The translations under genes and the position numbers were made by a program. Below, one piece after another: positions 41,169 through 51,222 of a stretch of 64,000 nt of DNA. The notes beneath the pieces are model-generated. The model was not told the origin of the DNA. It searched no databases and was given only the letters and a program-made list of their open reading frames with translations. Origin of the DNA: Bacteroides sp. (lineage in GTDB: Bacteria > Bacteroidota > Bacteroidia > Bacteroidales > Muribaculaceae); NCBI GenBank assembly GCA_014802105.1, contig JAAVCX010000009.1:59982-123981 (forward strand), given 5' to 3'. Each line of letters opens with the position of its first letter. Position 1 is the stretch's first letter.

Positions 41169-42065
41169 TCAGACGAGGTGAGCGATGAGGTTCTCGCGAT
41201 CGCCGGGGAGCAGGTCGATGACAGGTATCTCGACCATGGTATAGGCTCCGGGTGCCAGACGCATGGATGCGCGGGCTACTCCGACGAGCAACTGTGCGGT
41301 GAGCGCGGGGTTGTTGATGCTCATGGTGAACTCAAAACGCTGGTTCTGAGTCTGGCCCGAGACACCCTTGCGTACCATGTGTACACCGTGACCCATATCC
41401 TTGACAGCGTCTACGCTCTCGACCTCCATCACGTGGGTCTCGTCGCTTGCAAAATAGGGATCCTCCTTGACCGCCTTGGCCACTTCCTCGAGGCTGGCAC
41501 CGGGCAGCAGTTCTACATAGACCATGCGGCGGTGCATGCCGTCACCCTTAGGCATAGTCATTGAAAGAGCGTTCTTGACCCCGGGCTTTGACTTCACACA
41601 GACGGTGTGGCCCATGCTCATGCCGGGGCCGAAATTTGTGTGGGTCAGTCCCTTGGGAGCAGCAGCCTCCATGAGCGTGCGCACGATGGAGTCGCTTCCG
41701 GGATCCCAGCCGGCCGAGATCACCGACACCTTGCCGGCTGCCTTGGCTGCCTTGTCGAGCGAACGGCGCAGGGAGACAATCTGAGTGTGTATATCGAAGC
41801 TGTCGACTGTGTTGATGCCCATAGCCAGAAACTCCAGCGCATACTTCTCGACCTCACGTGTCGGAGTGCAGAGGATTGCCACATCTACATGACCGAGCTC
41901 GCGGATGTCGGTCACTACGGGGTAGGGGGTGAGTTCAAGAGGCTTCTCGCCGGCCGAGCGACGCACCACTCCGGCTATCTCCATGTCGGGAGCGGTCTCG
42001 AGAGTCTGGATTGTAAACTTGCCTATGTTGCCGTATCCGACTACGGCTGCACGAATCTTAGTCAT
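41169..42065 (-). CDS. ddh: meso-diaminopimelate dehydrogenase
   Basis: 'MTKIRAAVVGYGNIGKF', 'VISAGWDPGSDSIVRTLMEAAAPKGLTHTNFGPGMSMGH'. Confidence 0.94.
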   Translation of the reverse strand: MTKIRAAVVGYGNIGKFTIQTLETAPDMEIAGVVRRSAGEKPLELTPYPVVTDIRELGHVDVAILCTPTREVEKYALEFLAMGINTVDSFDIHTQIVSLRRSLDKAAKAAGKVSVISAGWDPGSDSIVRTLMEAAAPKGLTHTNFGPGMSMGHTVCVKSKPGVKNALSMTMPKGDGMHRRMVYVELLPGASLEEVAKAVKEDPYFASDETHVMEVESVDAVKDMGHGVHMVRKGVSGQTQNQRFEFTMSINNPALTAQLLVGVARASMRLAPGAYTMVEIPVIDLLPGDRENLIAHLV

Positions 42066-42183
42066 TCCTTAGAAATTATTATAGTGTTAGGAAAAGTGTT
42101 GAATGTGAGAAAGACCTCAGCGCCACCTCTCCCGCCGTCGGGATGGGAGAGGGGCGCTCAGGTCCTGAAATGTCATTGGAATA

Positions 42184-43377
42184 TTACTTCACGAGAGCCT
42201 CGGTGTCGCGGGCGATCATGAGCTCCTCGTCGGTGGGGATCACTACGACCTTGACCTTTGAGGCGGGAGTGGAGATCACTTTCTCCTCGCCGCGCACCTG
42301 GTTGGCCTCGCGGTCGATCTCTACGCCCATAAAGGCGAGAGGCTCGCAGACCTCCTCGCGCAGCGAGCACTGGTTTTCACCAACTCCGCCGGTAAACACG
42401 ATGATGTCTACGCCACCCATCTCGGCTGCGTATGCGCCGATATACTTGAGGATGCGCTGCTGATACATGTCCTGACCCAGACGGGCGCGGGGATTGCCGT
42501 CGGCAATAGCGGCCTCGACCTCGCGCATATCGCTCGACACGCCGCTGATACCGAGCATACCGCTCTCCTTGTTGATGATTTTCTGCAGGTCGGTGGCCGA
42601 AAGGTTATGCTTGAGCATCAGGTAGACCAGCGCGCCGGGATCGACATCGCCCACACGGGTGCCCATCATGAGGCCTTCGGTGGGGGTCAGACCCATGGAG
42701 GTGTCGACACTCTTGCCACCAAGCACTGCGGTGATCGAGCCGCCGTTGCCTACGTGGCAGGTGATGATCTTCTGATCTTTGGGGTCTACGCCCAGAAACT
42801 CACACACTCTCTGTGACACATAGCGGTGGCTGGTGCCGTGGAAGCCATAGCGGCGCACACCGTCCTCCTCGTAATACTTGTAGGGGAGGGCATACATGAA
42901 CGACTTGGCAGGCATTGTCTGATGGAAAGCGGTGTCAAAGACAGCTACCTGGGGCACTTCGGGCATCAGGGCTGTGATGGCATCGATACCGGTCATGTTG
43001 GCAGGGTTGTGGAGGGGAGCGAGATCATAACACTGCTTGATCATGTCCTTGACCTCATCGTTGATAAGCACGCTCTTGGAGAACTTCTCGGCACCGTGTA
43101 CCACGCGGTGGCCCACGGCGTCGATCTCGCCATAATTGGAGATGCAACCCTCTACGGGATCGGTCAGAAGATTGAGGATAGCCTTCACGGCGCCATTATG
43201 GTCGGTCTGACCCAGCTCGAGGATAGCCTTGGAGCCGTCGGCTTTCTTATATTTTACAAAACCGCCGGGGAGACCGATCTTTTCGGCTCCGCCCTCGGCC
43301 ATGACTGCATCGTTGGAGGTGTCGATGAGTTTATATTTTACGGAGCTTGATCCGCAGTTGAGAACGAGAATTTTCAT
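42184..43377 (-). CDS. ackA: acetate kinase
   Basis: 'MKILVLNCGSSSVKYKLID', 'GFHGTSHRYVS', 'IVFTGGVGENQ'. Confidence 0.97.
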   Translation of the reverse strand: MKILVLNCGSSSVKYKLIDTSNDAVMAEGGAEKIGLPGGFVKYKKADGSKAILELGQTDHNGAVKAILNLLTDPVEGCISNYGEIDAVGHRVVHGAEKFSKSVLINDEVKDMIKQCYDLAPLHNPANMTGIDAITALMPEVPQVAVFDTAFHQTMPAKSFMYALPYKYYEEDGVRRYGFHGTSHRYVSQRVCEFLGVDPKDQKIITCHVGNGGSITAVLGGKSVDTSMGLTPTEGLMMGTRVGDVDPGALVYLMLKHNLSATDLQKIINKESGMLGISGVSSDMREVEAAIADGNPRARLGQDMYQQRILKYIGAYAAEMGGVDIIVFTGGVGENQCSLREEVCEPLAFMGVEIDREANQVRGEEKVISTPASKVKVVVIPTDEELMIARDTEALVK

Positions 43378-43393
43378 TTCTTAAGTTGGTTTT

Positions 43394-44407
43394 TTAAGCG
43401 TTTTTGAGACCGATAGCCTGGTTGCAGGTGAGAATGATAGTCTTGTAGATATCCTCGGGATAGCATCCGCGAGAGAGATCGTTGACGGGAGCGGCGAGAC
43501 CCTGGAGCACGGGGCCTACGGCTTCTACGCCGGCCAGACGCTGCACAAGCTTATAGGCTATATTGCCTACCTCGAGCGAGGGGAATACCAGCACATTGGC
43601 ATGGCCGGCTATGGCGCTGCCGGGGGCTTTGCTCTGACCTACCGAGGGCACCAGGGCGGCGTCGGCCTGAAGCTCGCCGTCAAGCTGGAGCTCGGGTGCC
43701 ATCTCATGGGCTATTCTGGTGGCTTCGATCACCTTGTCCACTCTCTCATGCTTGGCGCTGCCCTTGGTCGAGAAGCTCAGGATAGCCACCTTAGGATCGA
43801 TACCGGCCACGTCGCGGGCGGTCTGGGCGGCCGAGACAGCGATCTGGGCAAGCTCGGCGGCGGTGGGATCGGGCACTACCGCACAGTCGGCAAAGATGAG
43901 CAGACCGTTGGTGCCGTAGGGGCTGTTCTCGGGGAGTACCATCACGAAAGCTCCCGACACTACGCTGATGCCGGGCTTGGTCTTGATCACCTGGAAGGCG
44001 GCGCGGAGCACATTGCCGGTGGTGTTCTGAGCGCCGGCTACCTGGCCGTCGGCGTCGCCGGCCTTGATCATGAGGCATCCCAGATAGAGAGGATTGGCAG
44101 TGGTGGCGCGGGCTTCCTCCATGGAGATGCCCTTGCTCTTGCGCAGGTCGTGGAAGATGGGGGCGTATTTGTCGATCACCTTCTCGTCGGTAGGATCGAC
44201 GATAGTGGCTTTGGAGATATTGGCGAGATTGAGCTCGGCGGCTTTGGCGAGCACTTCGTCGGGACGGCCGATGATGATGATGTCGGCGAGACCGTCGGCT
44301 ATGATACGGTCGGCGGCGGTGAGGGTGCGGGGTTCGGTACCTTCGGGGAGCACGATGCGCTGACGCGAGGCCTTGGCGCGGGCTGTGAGATTTTCAAAAA
44401 GTCCCAT
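43394..44407 (-). CDS. pta: phosphate acetyltransferase
   Basis: 'RQRIVLPEGTEPRTLTAADRI', 'DGELQADAALVPSVGQSKAPGSAIAGHANVLVFPSLEVGNIAYKLVQRL'. Confidence 0.96.
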   Translation of the reverse strand: MGLFENLTARAKASRQRIVLPEGTEPRTLTAADRIIADGLADIIIIGRPDEVLAKAAELNLANISKATIVDPTDEKVIDKYAPIFHDLRKSKGISMEEARATTANPLYLGCLMIKAGDADGQVAGAQNTTGNVLRAAFQVIKTKPGISVVSGAFVMVLPENSPYGTNGLLIFADCAVVPDPTAAELAQIAVSAAQTARDVAGIDPKVAILSFSTKGSAKHERVDKVIEATRIAHEMAPELQLDGELQADAALVPSVGQSKAPGSAIAGHANVLVFPSLEVGNIAYKLVQRLAGVEAVGPVLQGLAAPVNDLSRGCYPEDIYKTIILTCNQAIGLKNA

Positions 44408-44510
44408 AATTTGAGTTTTACGGTATTATATAGTTGATTTGGTAAAATACTCTTGCATGATAACGTGAGTGAGCCTCGGGCCCTGTCAGCCGCGACTCTT
44501 ACCTTCACCG

Positions 44511-44541
44511 CAAAGTTACGAAACTTATTTTCAAATTCAAA
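44511..44541 (-). promoter_or_regulatory. Bacteroidetes-type promoter for pta-ackA
   Basis: plus strand CAAAGTTA 44511-44518, CAAA 44538-44541 (N19). Confidence 0.8.
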
Positions 44542-44667
44542 TAAATTTTTAGCTCGGCGGCTCCCGAAATTTTTCTTCTCCGACCCCCGTTTCAGGGCTT
44601 CAGATGAGGTTTTACAGATTGTTGAAAAAAATAAAAAAATTTGAACTTGTTTGAACCAAAGCGGCTC

Positions 44668-44698
44668 TTGCACGGTAAATTATAAACTTTTACTTTTG
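44668..44698 (+). promoter_or_regulatory. Bacteroidetes-type promoter for the fimbrillin operon
   Basis: TTG 44668-44670 - N20 - TACTTTTG 44691-44698. Confidence 0.75.
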
Positions 44699-44730
44699 CA
44701 GTGCAAACCAAAATCACCATTGTTAATATC

Positions 44731-45651
44731 ATGACAAAACTTCTTGTAAAGACCTTGATGACGGCAGGACTTTTGCTCGCCGCTTGCTCTGAGGGAGACT
44801 TCAGGGAGGAGCTGCCTCTATCGCCCGACAGCGGGGAGGGGGCGCCGGCCGGGGAGCTTACCGAGATACGCATCAGTTCGGTCGCCGGCTCCTCGCGTGC
44901 CACCGACTATGGCTTCGAGGAGAATGACCGCCTCGGCCTCTATGTGGTCAACTATGACGGCTCCGCTCCGGGCCTGCTTAAGGATAGTGGCAACCATGTC
45001 GACAATATGGGCCATACCTACGACGGAGTCTGGACTCCCGACGGGCCGATCTATTGGAAAGACGCTACCACTCATGCCGACTTCTATCTTTATTATCCCT
45101 ACCGCGCCGTCACCTCGGTCTCGGCCATGGACTTTGAGGTCTCGGCCGACCAGAGCTCAGAGGAGGCCTACAAGGCTTCTGACCTGATGCGCGGCATCGC
45201 TACCGATGTAGCCCCGACGGCTTCGGCCGTGGTGATACCCGTCTATCATCTCATGAGCCGGATCAATATTAAAGTGGAGGCCGGCAGCGGTTTCACCTCT
45301 TCATCGCTGGCCAAGGCCGATGTCAGTGTCCGTGTCAACGGGCTGCAATGTGGCTCGACGGTCTCTCTTGTCACCGGCGACGTCACTCCCTTGGGCCCTG
45401 CGGTCAGTGTCACCCCGCTCGCGCGCGACGGCTCATACGTGGCTCTGCTCGTCCCCCAGAGTGTCGGCGAGGGCAATCTCATCACCGTCACTGTCAACGG
45501 CACCGAGTTTAATCTCCCCAAGGCCTTTACATTTGAGAGTGGCAAGAGCTATACCTTCACGGTGGTGGTGAGCCGCAGCTCCAACGGTGTCAATGTCGAC
45601 ATCTCCCCTTGGGATGAAGACGACGTCGACTATGGAGGCACCGCTCAATAA
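44731..45651 (+). CDS. fimbrillin family lipoprotein
   Basis: lipobox LLAACS; 'FEENDRLGLYVVNYDG...DNMGHTYDGVWTPDGPIYWKDATTHADFYLYYPY'. Confidence 0.85.
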   Translation: MTKLLVKTLMTAGLLLAACSEGDFREELPLSPDSGEGAPAGELTEIRISSVAGSSRATDYGFEENDRLGLYVVNYDGSAPGLLKDSGNHVDNMGHTYDGVWTPDGPIYWKDATTHADFYLYYPYRAVTSVSAMDFEVSADQSSEEAYKASDLMRGIATDVAPTASAVVIPVYHLMSRINIKVEAGSGFTSSSLAKADVSVRVNGLQCGSTVSLVTGDVTPLGPAVSVTPLARDGSYVALLVPQSVGEGNLITVTVNGTEFNLPKAFTFESGKSYTFTVVVSRSSNGVNVDISPWDEDDVDYGGTAQ

Positions 45652-45702
45652 TCAGTTCATTACATTCAATATAGATAACTAACCTTAACTTATATATAAT
45701 AC

Positions 45703-48700
45703 ATGAAATCACTGAGCTATCTATCAGCGACATTTCTGCTCGCGGGGTCGGCCCTGCTGACAGGCTGCTCCGACGAGATCCAGGGGCCTGCCGCCCCCGG
45801 CACCGAGGCCGGGCTTATCACCCTCTCGGCTTCGATTGATCAGCAACAGGTGTCGCGAGTCAATGACGAGGGTTTTGTCAACGGCGACCGTATGGGTGTC
45901 TATGTAGTCGACTACGAAGGAGAACGCCCGGGATCGCTTCTCGACAACGGCAACCGTGCCGACAACGTGGCCCATACGTTTGACGAGGAGGCCTACCGCT
46001 GGAACTCGGCTTATGATATTTATTGGAAAGACAATCACACACGCATCGACGTCTACGGCTACTATCCCTTCGGCTCGCCCGACAAGGTCAACGACTATTC
46101 TTTCACCGTCAAGACCGATCAGAGTCTAACCTACGACGACGGTACGATGGGCGACTATGAGGCCTCGGATTTCCTGTGGGGTAAGGTTGAGGGAGTAGAG
46201 CCTACTGCCAACCTGATACGTCTGCCGCTGGCCCACCGCATGGCCTGTGCGCGCGTCACTCTCATCGAGGGCGAGGGGTTTGCCGACGGCGAGTGGGCCG
46301 ACCTGTCCAGACAGGTGGTCGTCTCCAACACTATCCACTCGGCCAAGATAGATCTCTCTACCGGCTCGATCACCCCCTACGGTCAGGTGAGCTCCACCTC
46401 CATTATTCCTGCCCGCAGCGGCGACGATTGGAGGGCCATCGTCGTGCCTCAGACCGTCGCGGGAGGCACCACGCTGTTCAATCTCTCGATCGGCGGTATG
46501 CCCTACCGTTTCGCCAGAAACGAAGATTTCACCTACGTCGGCGGTAAGATGAACAACTTCGGTATACGCATCGACAAAAAGACCCCCTCGGGCACCTATC
46601 AGCTCACCCTCATCAGCGAGAGCATCACTCCGTGGGAGAACGATCCGGTGAGCCACGATGCCACCGCCCGTGAATATGTGGTGATCAATTCCACTCCCGG
46701 CGGTCTCCAGCAGGCTATTGCCGATGCCGGTAAAGATGCCGCCGAGCTCAAAAATCTCAAAGTCACCGGCGAGATCAATGCCACCGACTTCTTCTTCATG
46801 CGTGACTCCATGACCAAACTTCAGGCTGTCAACCTAAAAGAGGTAAAGATAAGAGCGACGAGTCATGGTTATGAAAGTTATGGAGATGATGAAATTCCAA
46901 ATTCTGCATTTTCGGGAAAAACGTCTCTGATATATTTTACATTTCCTGATAAACTAAAAAGAATCGGCAACAATTCTTTTGACGGATGTGCAGGACTTAC
47001 CGGCTCGTTGACGATACCTGAAGGAGTAGTCGAAGTAGGAGAAGCTGCTTTTTATGGATGTCAGTCGCTAAAGGGCACTCTTTCATTGCCTTCTACACTC
47101 ATAAAAATATGTGGTCAGGCATTTGGACGTTGTGGCTTTATCAGTGAATTAATAATACCTGATAAGTGTGAATATATAGGTAATTATGCCTTTTCTTCAT
47201 CAAATAATTTTTATGGTTCTTTAAGATTGCCCGAGTCTTTGAAGTATTTGGGAAATAATGCTTTTTTTTCCTGTTCAAATCTCACAGGAACGCTTGAGAT
47301 TCCGCAGGGTGTGTCAAAAATTGAAATTGCAACGTTCTGTGGATGTGGTTTTGACGGAAATCTTATACTGCATGATGGAATAACGGAAATTGCTGAACAA
47401 GCTTTCCAGCGTACACATTTTAGAGGAGTACTTGTCCTCCCCAAAAATCTTACGACAATCGGTAATGAGGCGTTTGAGGGTAACAGCTTTTCAGGAGAAC
47501 TGAAATTTCATGAATCATTGGTAAACATTGGTGACGGTGCCTTTGCCCGATGCTATAATATTACCGGTACGCTTGAGTTCGGCCCTGAAGTAAGAAGTGT
47601 AGGTGCCTCTGCTTTCAGTAATTGCAACTCTATTGAAAAAATAGTTTTGCCGGATGGCTTGGATGCAATAGGCAATCGCACGTTTTCTAACTGTTTTGGC
47701 GTAGGCTCGATAGTTTGTAAAGATCCCAATCCTCCTTATCTCGGATCGGGTGCGTTTGACGGTGTGGCTAAAGATAATTTTGTTCTCGAAGTCCCCGAGA
47801 CTGCCGTAATTCAGTATCAGACCACTCCCGGGTGGAATGAGTTCAAGCGCATCGCCGCTCACCATGAGCTTGTGTGCCGACCGGCCGTAGCCTGCGCTCT
47901 GTCGACCGCCCACACCGATGAACTTCTGATCGATGCCGAGGGTGATTGGGAAGTTGAGTCGATGCCCGAGTGGGTTTCGCTCTCTCAGACTTCGGGCAGC
48001 AAGAAGACTGCTGTCAGGCTCACTATCCAGGCCTGTGCCAAGGGTGCCGAAACCCGCGAGGGGGATATCGTGTTCCGCCTAAAGGACAAGGACTACACCC
48101 ACGCATGTCACGTCAGCCAGTATGGTTACGAGTATGGCGAGGATGAGTATATCACCCTCCAGCGTGCTACCCGAGGTAACAGGGGTGGTATCAATATAGT
48201 GATACTCGGCGACGGGTACAACGCCAAGAATATAGCCGATGGCACCTATCTCAAGGACATGAAAGAGCAGGTGGAGCGCTTCTTCGCTATCGAGCCTTAC
48301 ACTACCTACCGTGACTATTTCAATGTCTATACGGCTATACCTCTCTCTACCGAGTCGGGTGTAGGTACGGTCAATACTCTCCGCAACAACCGCTTCTCAA
48401 CTACTTATACCGGTGGTGCGGGTCTGAAATGTGACAATGATGAGGTGTTCAGCTATGTGATGAATGCGCCGACAGTCACTTCGGGCAATCTCAATCAGAC
48501 ACTTATAATAATGGTGCCCAACAGCAAGGAGTATGGTGGCGTGACTCAGTTGTGGGATAGTGGAGCCGCTATCGCTTTCTGCCCCATGAGCGACTATGAC
48601 TATCCTCTTGATGCCCGCGGAGTGATACAGCATGAGGCCGGCGGTCACGGTTTCGGTAAACTTGCCGACGAATATATCTATCACAATGCCTTTATAGATG

Positions 48701-49152
48701 CATGTAATTGTGTTTGCTGTGGACATGTCGGCAGTCTACAGGCTATGAAGAACAAGGGTTGGGCCGACAATCTCGAACTCACCGGCAAGATGAACCAGGT
48801 AGGCTGGAGCAAGCTTATATTAGACCCGCGCTACAGCGATATAGTGGATATCTATGAGGGTGGCTATTTCCACTCCCGAGGAGTGTTCCGCTCTGAGCAG
48901 AACAGTTGTATGAACAACAACATCCCCTATTTCAGCACCATCAGCCGCATGAGTATAGTGCGCCGCATCAAGCAGTATGCAGGCGAGACCTTTGACTATG
49001 AGGATTTTGTGGCCAACGATAAACGCACCAGCGGCCTCTCGCGCGCCTACGAGTCTCAGCGCACAGTATCTTCGCCCGATCCGGGCCGCAGCTTCGCCCC
49101 CGTGATCCATCACGATGATCCCGCCAAGCGCCTCGGCCGGTCACGCCGATAA
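45703..49152 (+). CDS. multidomain lipoprotein: fimbrillin-like N-domain, BspA-type LRR, BACON-like domain, M64 (IgA-protease-like) metallopeptidase
   Basis: lipobox LLTGCS; 'FVNGDRMGVYVVDYEG'; repeated 'IGN.AF..C..L.G.L..P'; 'EGDWEVESMPEWVSLSQTSGSKKTAVRLTI'; 'GINIVILGDGYNAKN' and 'HEAGGHGFGKLADEYIYH'. Confidence 0.88.
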   Translation: MKSLSYLSATFLLAGSALLTGCSDEIQGPAAPGTEAGLITLSASIDQQQVSRVNDEGFVNGDRMGVYVVDYEGERPGSLLDNGNRADNVAHTFDEEAYRWNSAYDIYWKDNHTRIDVYGYYPFGSPDKVNDYSFTVKTDQSLTYDDGTMGDYEASDFLWGKVEGVEPTANLIRLPLAHRMACARVTLIEGEGFADGEWADLSRQVVVSNTIHSAKIDLSTGSITPYGQVSSTSIIPARSGDDWRAIVVPQTVAGGTTLFNLSIGGMPYRFARNEDFTYVGGKMNNFGIRIDKKTPSGTYQLTLISESITPWENDPVSHDATAREYVVINSTPGGLQQAIADAGKDAAELKNLKVTGEINATDFFFMRDSMTKLQAVNLKEVKIRATSHGYESYGDDEIPNSAFSGKTSLIYFTFPDKLKRIGNNSFDGCAGLTGSLTIPEGVVEVGEAAFYGCQSLKGTLSLPSTLIKICGQAFGRCGFISELIIPDKCEYIGNYAFSSSNNFYGSLRLPESLKYLGNNAFFSCSNLTGTLEIPQGVSKIEIATFCGCGFDGNLILHDGITEIAEQAFQRTHFRGVLVLPKNLTTIGNEAFEGNSFSGELKFHESLVNIGDGAFARCYNITGTLEFGPEVRSVGASAFSNCNSIEKIVLPDGLDAIGNRTFSNCFGVGSIVCKDPNPPYLGSGAFDGVAKDNFVLEVPETAVIQYQTTPGWNEFKRIAAHHELVCRPAVACALSTAHTDELLIDAEGDWEVESMPEWVSLSQTSGSKKTAVRLTIQACAKGAETREGDIVFRLKDKDYTHACHVSQYGYEYGEDEYITLQRATRGNRGGINIVILGDGYNAKNIADGTYLKDMKEQVERFFAIEPYTTYRDYFNVYTAIPLSTESGVGTVNTLRNNRFSTTYTGGAGLKCDNDEVFSYVMNAPTVTSGNLNQTLIIMVPNSKEYGGVTQLWDSGAAIAFCPMSDYDYPLDARGVIQHEAGGHGFGKLADEYIYHNAFIDACNCVCCGHVGSLQAMKNKGWADNLELTGKMNQVGWSKLILDPRYSDIVDIYEGGYFHSRGVFRSEQNSCMNNNIPYFSTISRMSIVRRIKQYAGETFDYEDFVANDKRTSGLSRAYESQRTVSSPDPGRSFAPVIHHDDPAKRLGRSRR

Positions 49153-49213
49153 TCGGAGACCCGGTCGCAGTGTCTATTCTTTTCAAGAATTACTTAACTT
49201 AAAAGAAACAAAA

Positions 49214-50110
49214 ATGTTAAATCATATTATATATCCTTTAGCGGCAGTGGCGATGATAGCCTCTCTGGCTTCGTGCTCTCAGGATCTGCCCGGCGAGCAG
49301 AGTGTCGGTTCAGACACCCGCGCCGAGATGAAGTTTACTTTCGCCCATCCCTCTCAGGGATCGCGTGTCACCGACACCAACTTTGAGACAGGCGATCAGG
49401 TAGGTCTCTTTGTGGCCGTCGCCGACGCTCCTCTCGAGATCGCCGGAAATATAGTCAATAACGAAATACTCACCTACAACGGCACCTCCTGGGCCGGACG
49501 CCGTCAGCTCTACTGGGATGAGGGAGTGTGGTCGGCTTACGCTTACTATCCTGCAATAGGCGAGGTGAGCTCGACCACTGATCAGCCTTTCAGTGTGAGC
49601 ACCGATCAGAGCACCACCGGTGACGGGCAGACTCTCGGCGGTTATGAGAGTTCAGACTTCCTTCACGCCTCGGCCACTGGACTGACCGCCTCGGCCGATC
49701 CCGTGAAACTCACGTTCCGTCACGTGATGAGCCGTATCACAGTGCGTCTGGTCAAGGGCGAAGACTATGATGGCGAACTGCCCGAAGATGCCGTGGTTAT
49801 AATCCACAACACCGTGCCCGAGGCCACCATCGATATGGAGGGGGGCGTGGCTACCCGCAACCTCCGCGGCTCGGTCGCTTCCATCAAGGCCCGCAAGGAT
49901 GCCACGGGAGTCTACTCGGCCATTATCGTGCCTCAGCGTCTCGACACCCGTCAGCCGCTGGTCGAGGTGCTCGCCCGGGGTGTATCTTATATCTTTGACA
50001 GTAAATTTGTGTTTAAAAGCGGTGTTAACCACGTTGTCAGTCTCGTGATCGACAAGAACCCCGATCAGCTTAGGGTCGAGATAGGCGGTGAGCTCACCAA
50101 CTGGAACTGA
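49214..50110 (+). CDS. fimbrillin family lipoprotein
   Basis: lipobox ASLASCS; 'FETGDQVGLFVAVADAP', 'DEGVWSAYAYYPAIGEVSS', 'LTFRHVMSRITVRL'. Confidence 0.85.
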   Translation: MLNHIIYPLAAVAMIASLASCSQDLPGEQSVGSDTRAEMKFTFAHPSQGSRVTDTNFETGDQVGLFVAVADAPLEIAGNIVNNEILTYNGTSWAGRRQLYWDEGVWSAYAYYPAIGEVSSTTDQPFSVSTDQSTTGDGQTLGGYESSDFLHASATGLTASADPVKLTFRHVMSRITVRLVKGEDYDGELPEDAVVIIHNTVPEATIDMEGGVATRNLRGSVASIKARKDATGVYSAIIVPQRLDTRQPLVEVLARGVSYIFDSKFVFKSGVNHVVSLVIDKNPDQLRVEIGGELTNWN

Positions 50111-50163
50111 AAAATCTGATAAGTAGCTATATTCTGAACGAATGTTAACGCAAGGGCAGTTTT

Positions 50164-50195
50164 AAAGCGATTATGCCTTCGGGTAAGCGCTTTTT
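50164..50195 (+). terminator. intrinsic terminator with TTCG tetraloop and T-tract
   Basis: AAAGCG-ATTA-TGCC-TTCG-GGTA-AG-CGCTTTTT. Confidence 0.8.
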
Positions 50196-50313
50196 CCCTA
50201 ACTTTACTATTGAATGACAAATCTGATATATACATATCACTTCTTTTTGAAGTGGCTGTCCTTGCGTTATCATTTTTTTAAAGTATTATGGGCTTATCAA
50301 TCACAACTATAGC

Positions 50314-51180
50314 ATGAGCCGACGAGGGTATATCAACATATCGCTGCTGCTCGTGTGCATATTTTTAGGTTATGAGGCTGCCAGGGTGACCCGGCGGCCT
50401 TCCGCCGATGTGGCGGTCGCTACCGCTGCCGGGCCGCTTGCGGCCGATAGCTTGTCGGCTGATCGACCGTCGGCCGACACAGGCTACGCTACCGCTACCG
50501 ATTCACTGCCGGTCAGGGCTGACTCTTTAGCCGAGGAGGTCGATACCGGGATGTCGGCCGATGAGCCGGCCGTCAGGTCTACTGCACCGGTCGAGCTGCC
50601 CGTGGCCCGTATCAGCCACGCCGATCCTGCGGCTATGAGAGACGGCCACCCGTTTGCCGCCGAGGCCCGCAAGGTGCTCTCAGGTGGTCTCGAGGAGACC
50701 GACTCGCTGAGCCGGCGGCGCATACTCGATTACTGCGAGCATCTGCGCACATCCTACACCACTCGCGACATCGACTTCCTGCGCCAGGTGTTCAGCAACG
50801 ATGCCCTGATTATAGTGGGTTCGACCGTCAGGACACGCCGGGGTGATGATAAACTGACCGGCGGCCTCACGCGCTATTCTGTGAGGTCAAAAGAGGAGTA
50901 TCTCACTCGCCTCGAGAAGATATTCCGGGCCAACAAGAAGATAGAGATGAAATTCTCAGATTTCCATATCAGCCGTCACCCCTCGCGCGAGGGGATCTAT
51001 GGCGTGACTCTCAGGCAGCGTTATGCCTCTGACGGATATGCCGACGACGGCTATCTGTTTCTGCTCTGGGACTTCAGGGATCAGGCTATGCCGCTCATTC
51101 ATGTGAGATCATGGCAGGAGGCTTCGGATCTCGACGATCCCGACGATGTGATAGGACTCGGAGACTTCAATCTGAGGTAG
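50314..51180 (+). CDS. membrane-anchored protein with C-terminal NTF2/SnoaL-like domain
   Basis: N-terminal TM, Ala/Asp/Ser-rich linker, 'ILDYCEHLRTSYTTRDIDFLRQVFSNDALIIVG...YGVTLRQRYASDGYADDGYLFLLWDFRD'. Confidence 0.7.
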   Translation: MSRRGYINISLLLVCIFLGYEAARVTRRPSADVAVATAAGPLAADSLSADRPSADTGYATATDSLPVRADSLAEEVDTGMSADEPAVRSTAPVELPVARISHADPAAMRDGHPFAAEARKVLSGGLEETDSLSRRRILDYCEHLRTSYTTRDIDFLRQVFSNDALIIVGSTVRTRRGDDKLTGGLTRYSVRSKEEYLTRLEKIFRANKKIEMKFSDFHISRHPSREGIYGVTLRQRYASDGYADDGYLFLLWDFRDQAMPLIHVRSWQEASDLDDPDDVIGLGDFNLR

Positions 51181-51222
51181 ACATTATAATCAATCTCCCG
51201 GCACTGAAGTGCCGTAAAGACT

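Noticed and set aside
49115-49213. N-terminal extension of the third fimbrillin ORF (MIPPSASAGHADNRRPGRS...)
   Set aside because: It overlaps the end of the M64 gene; the signal peptide and lipobox begin at MLNHIIYPL (49214).
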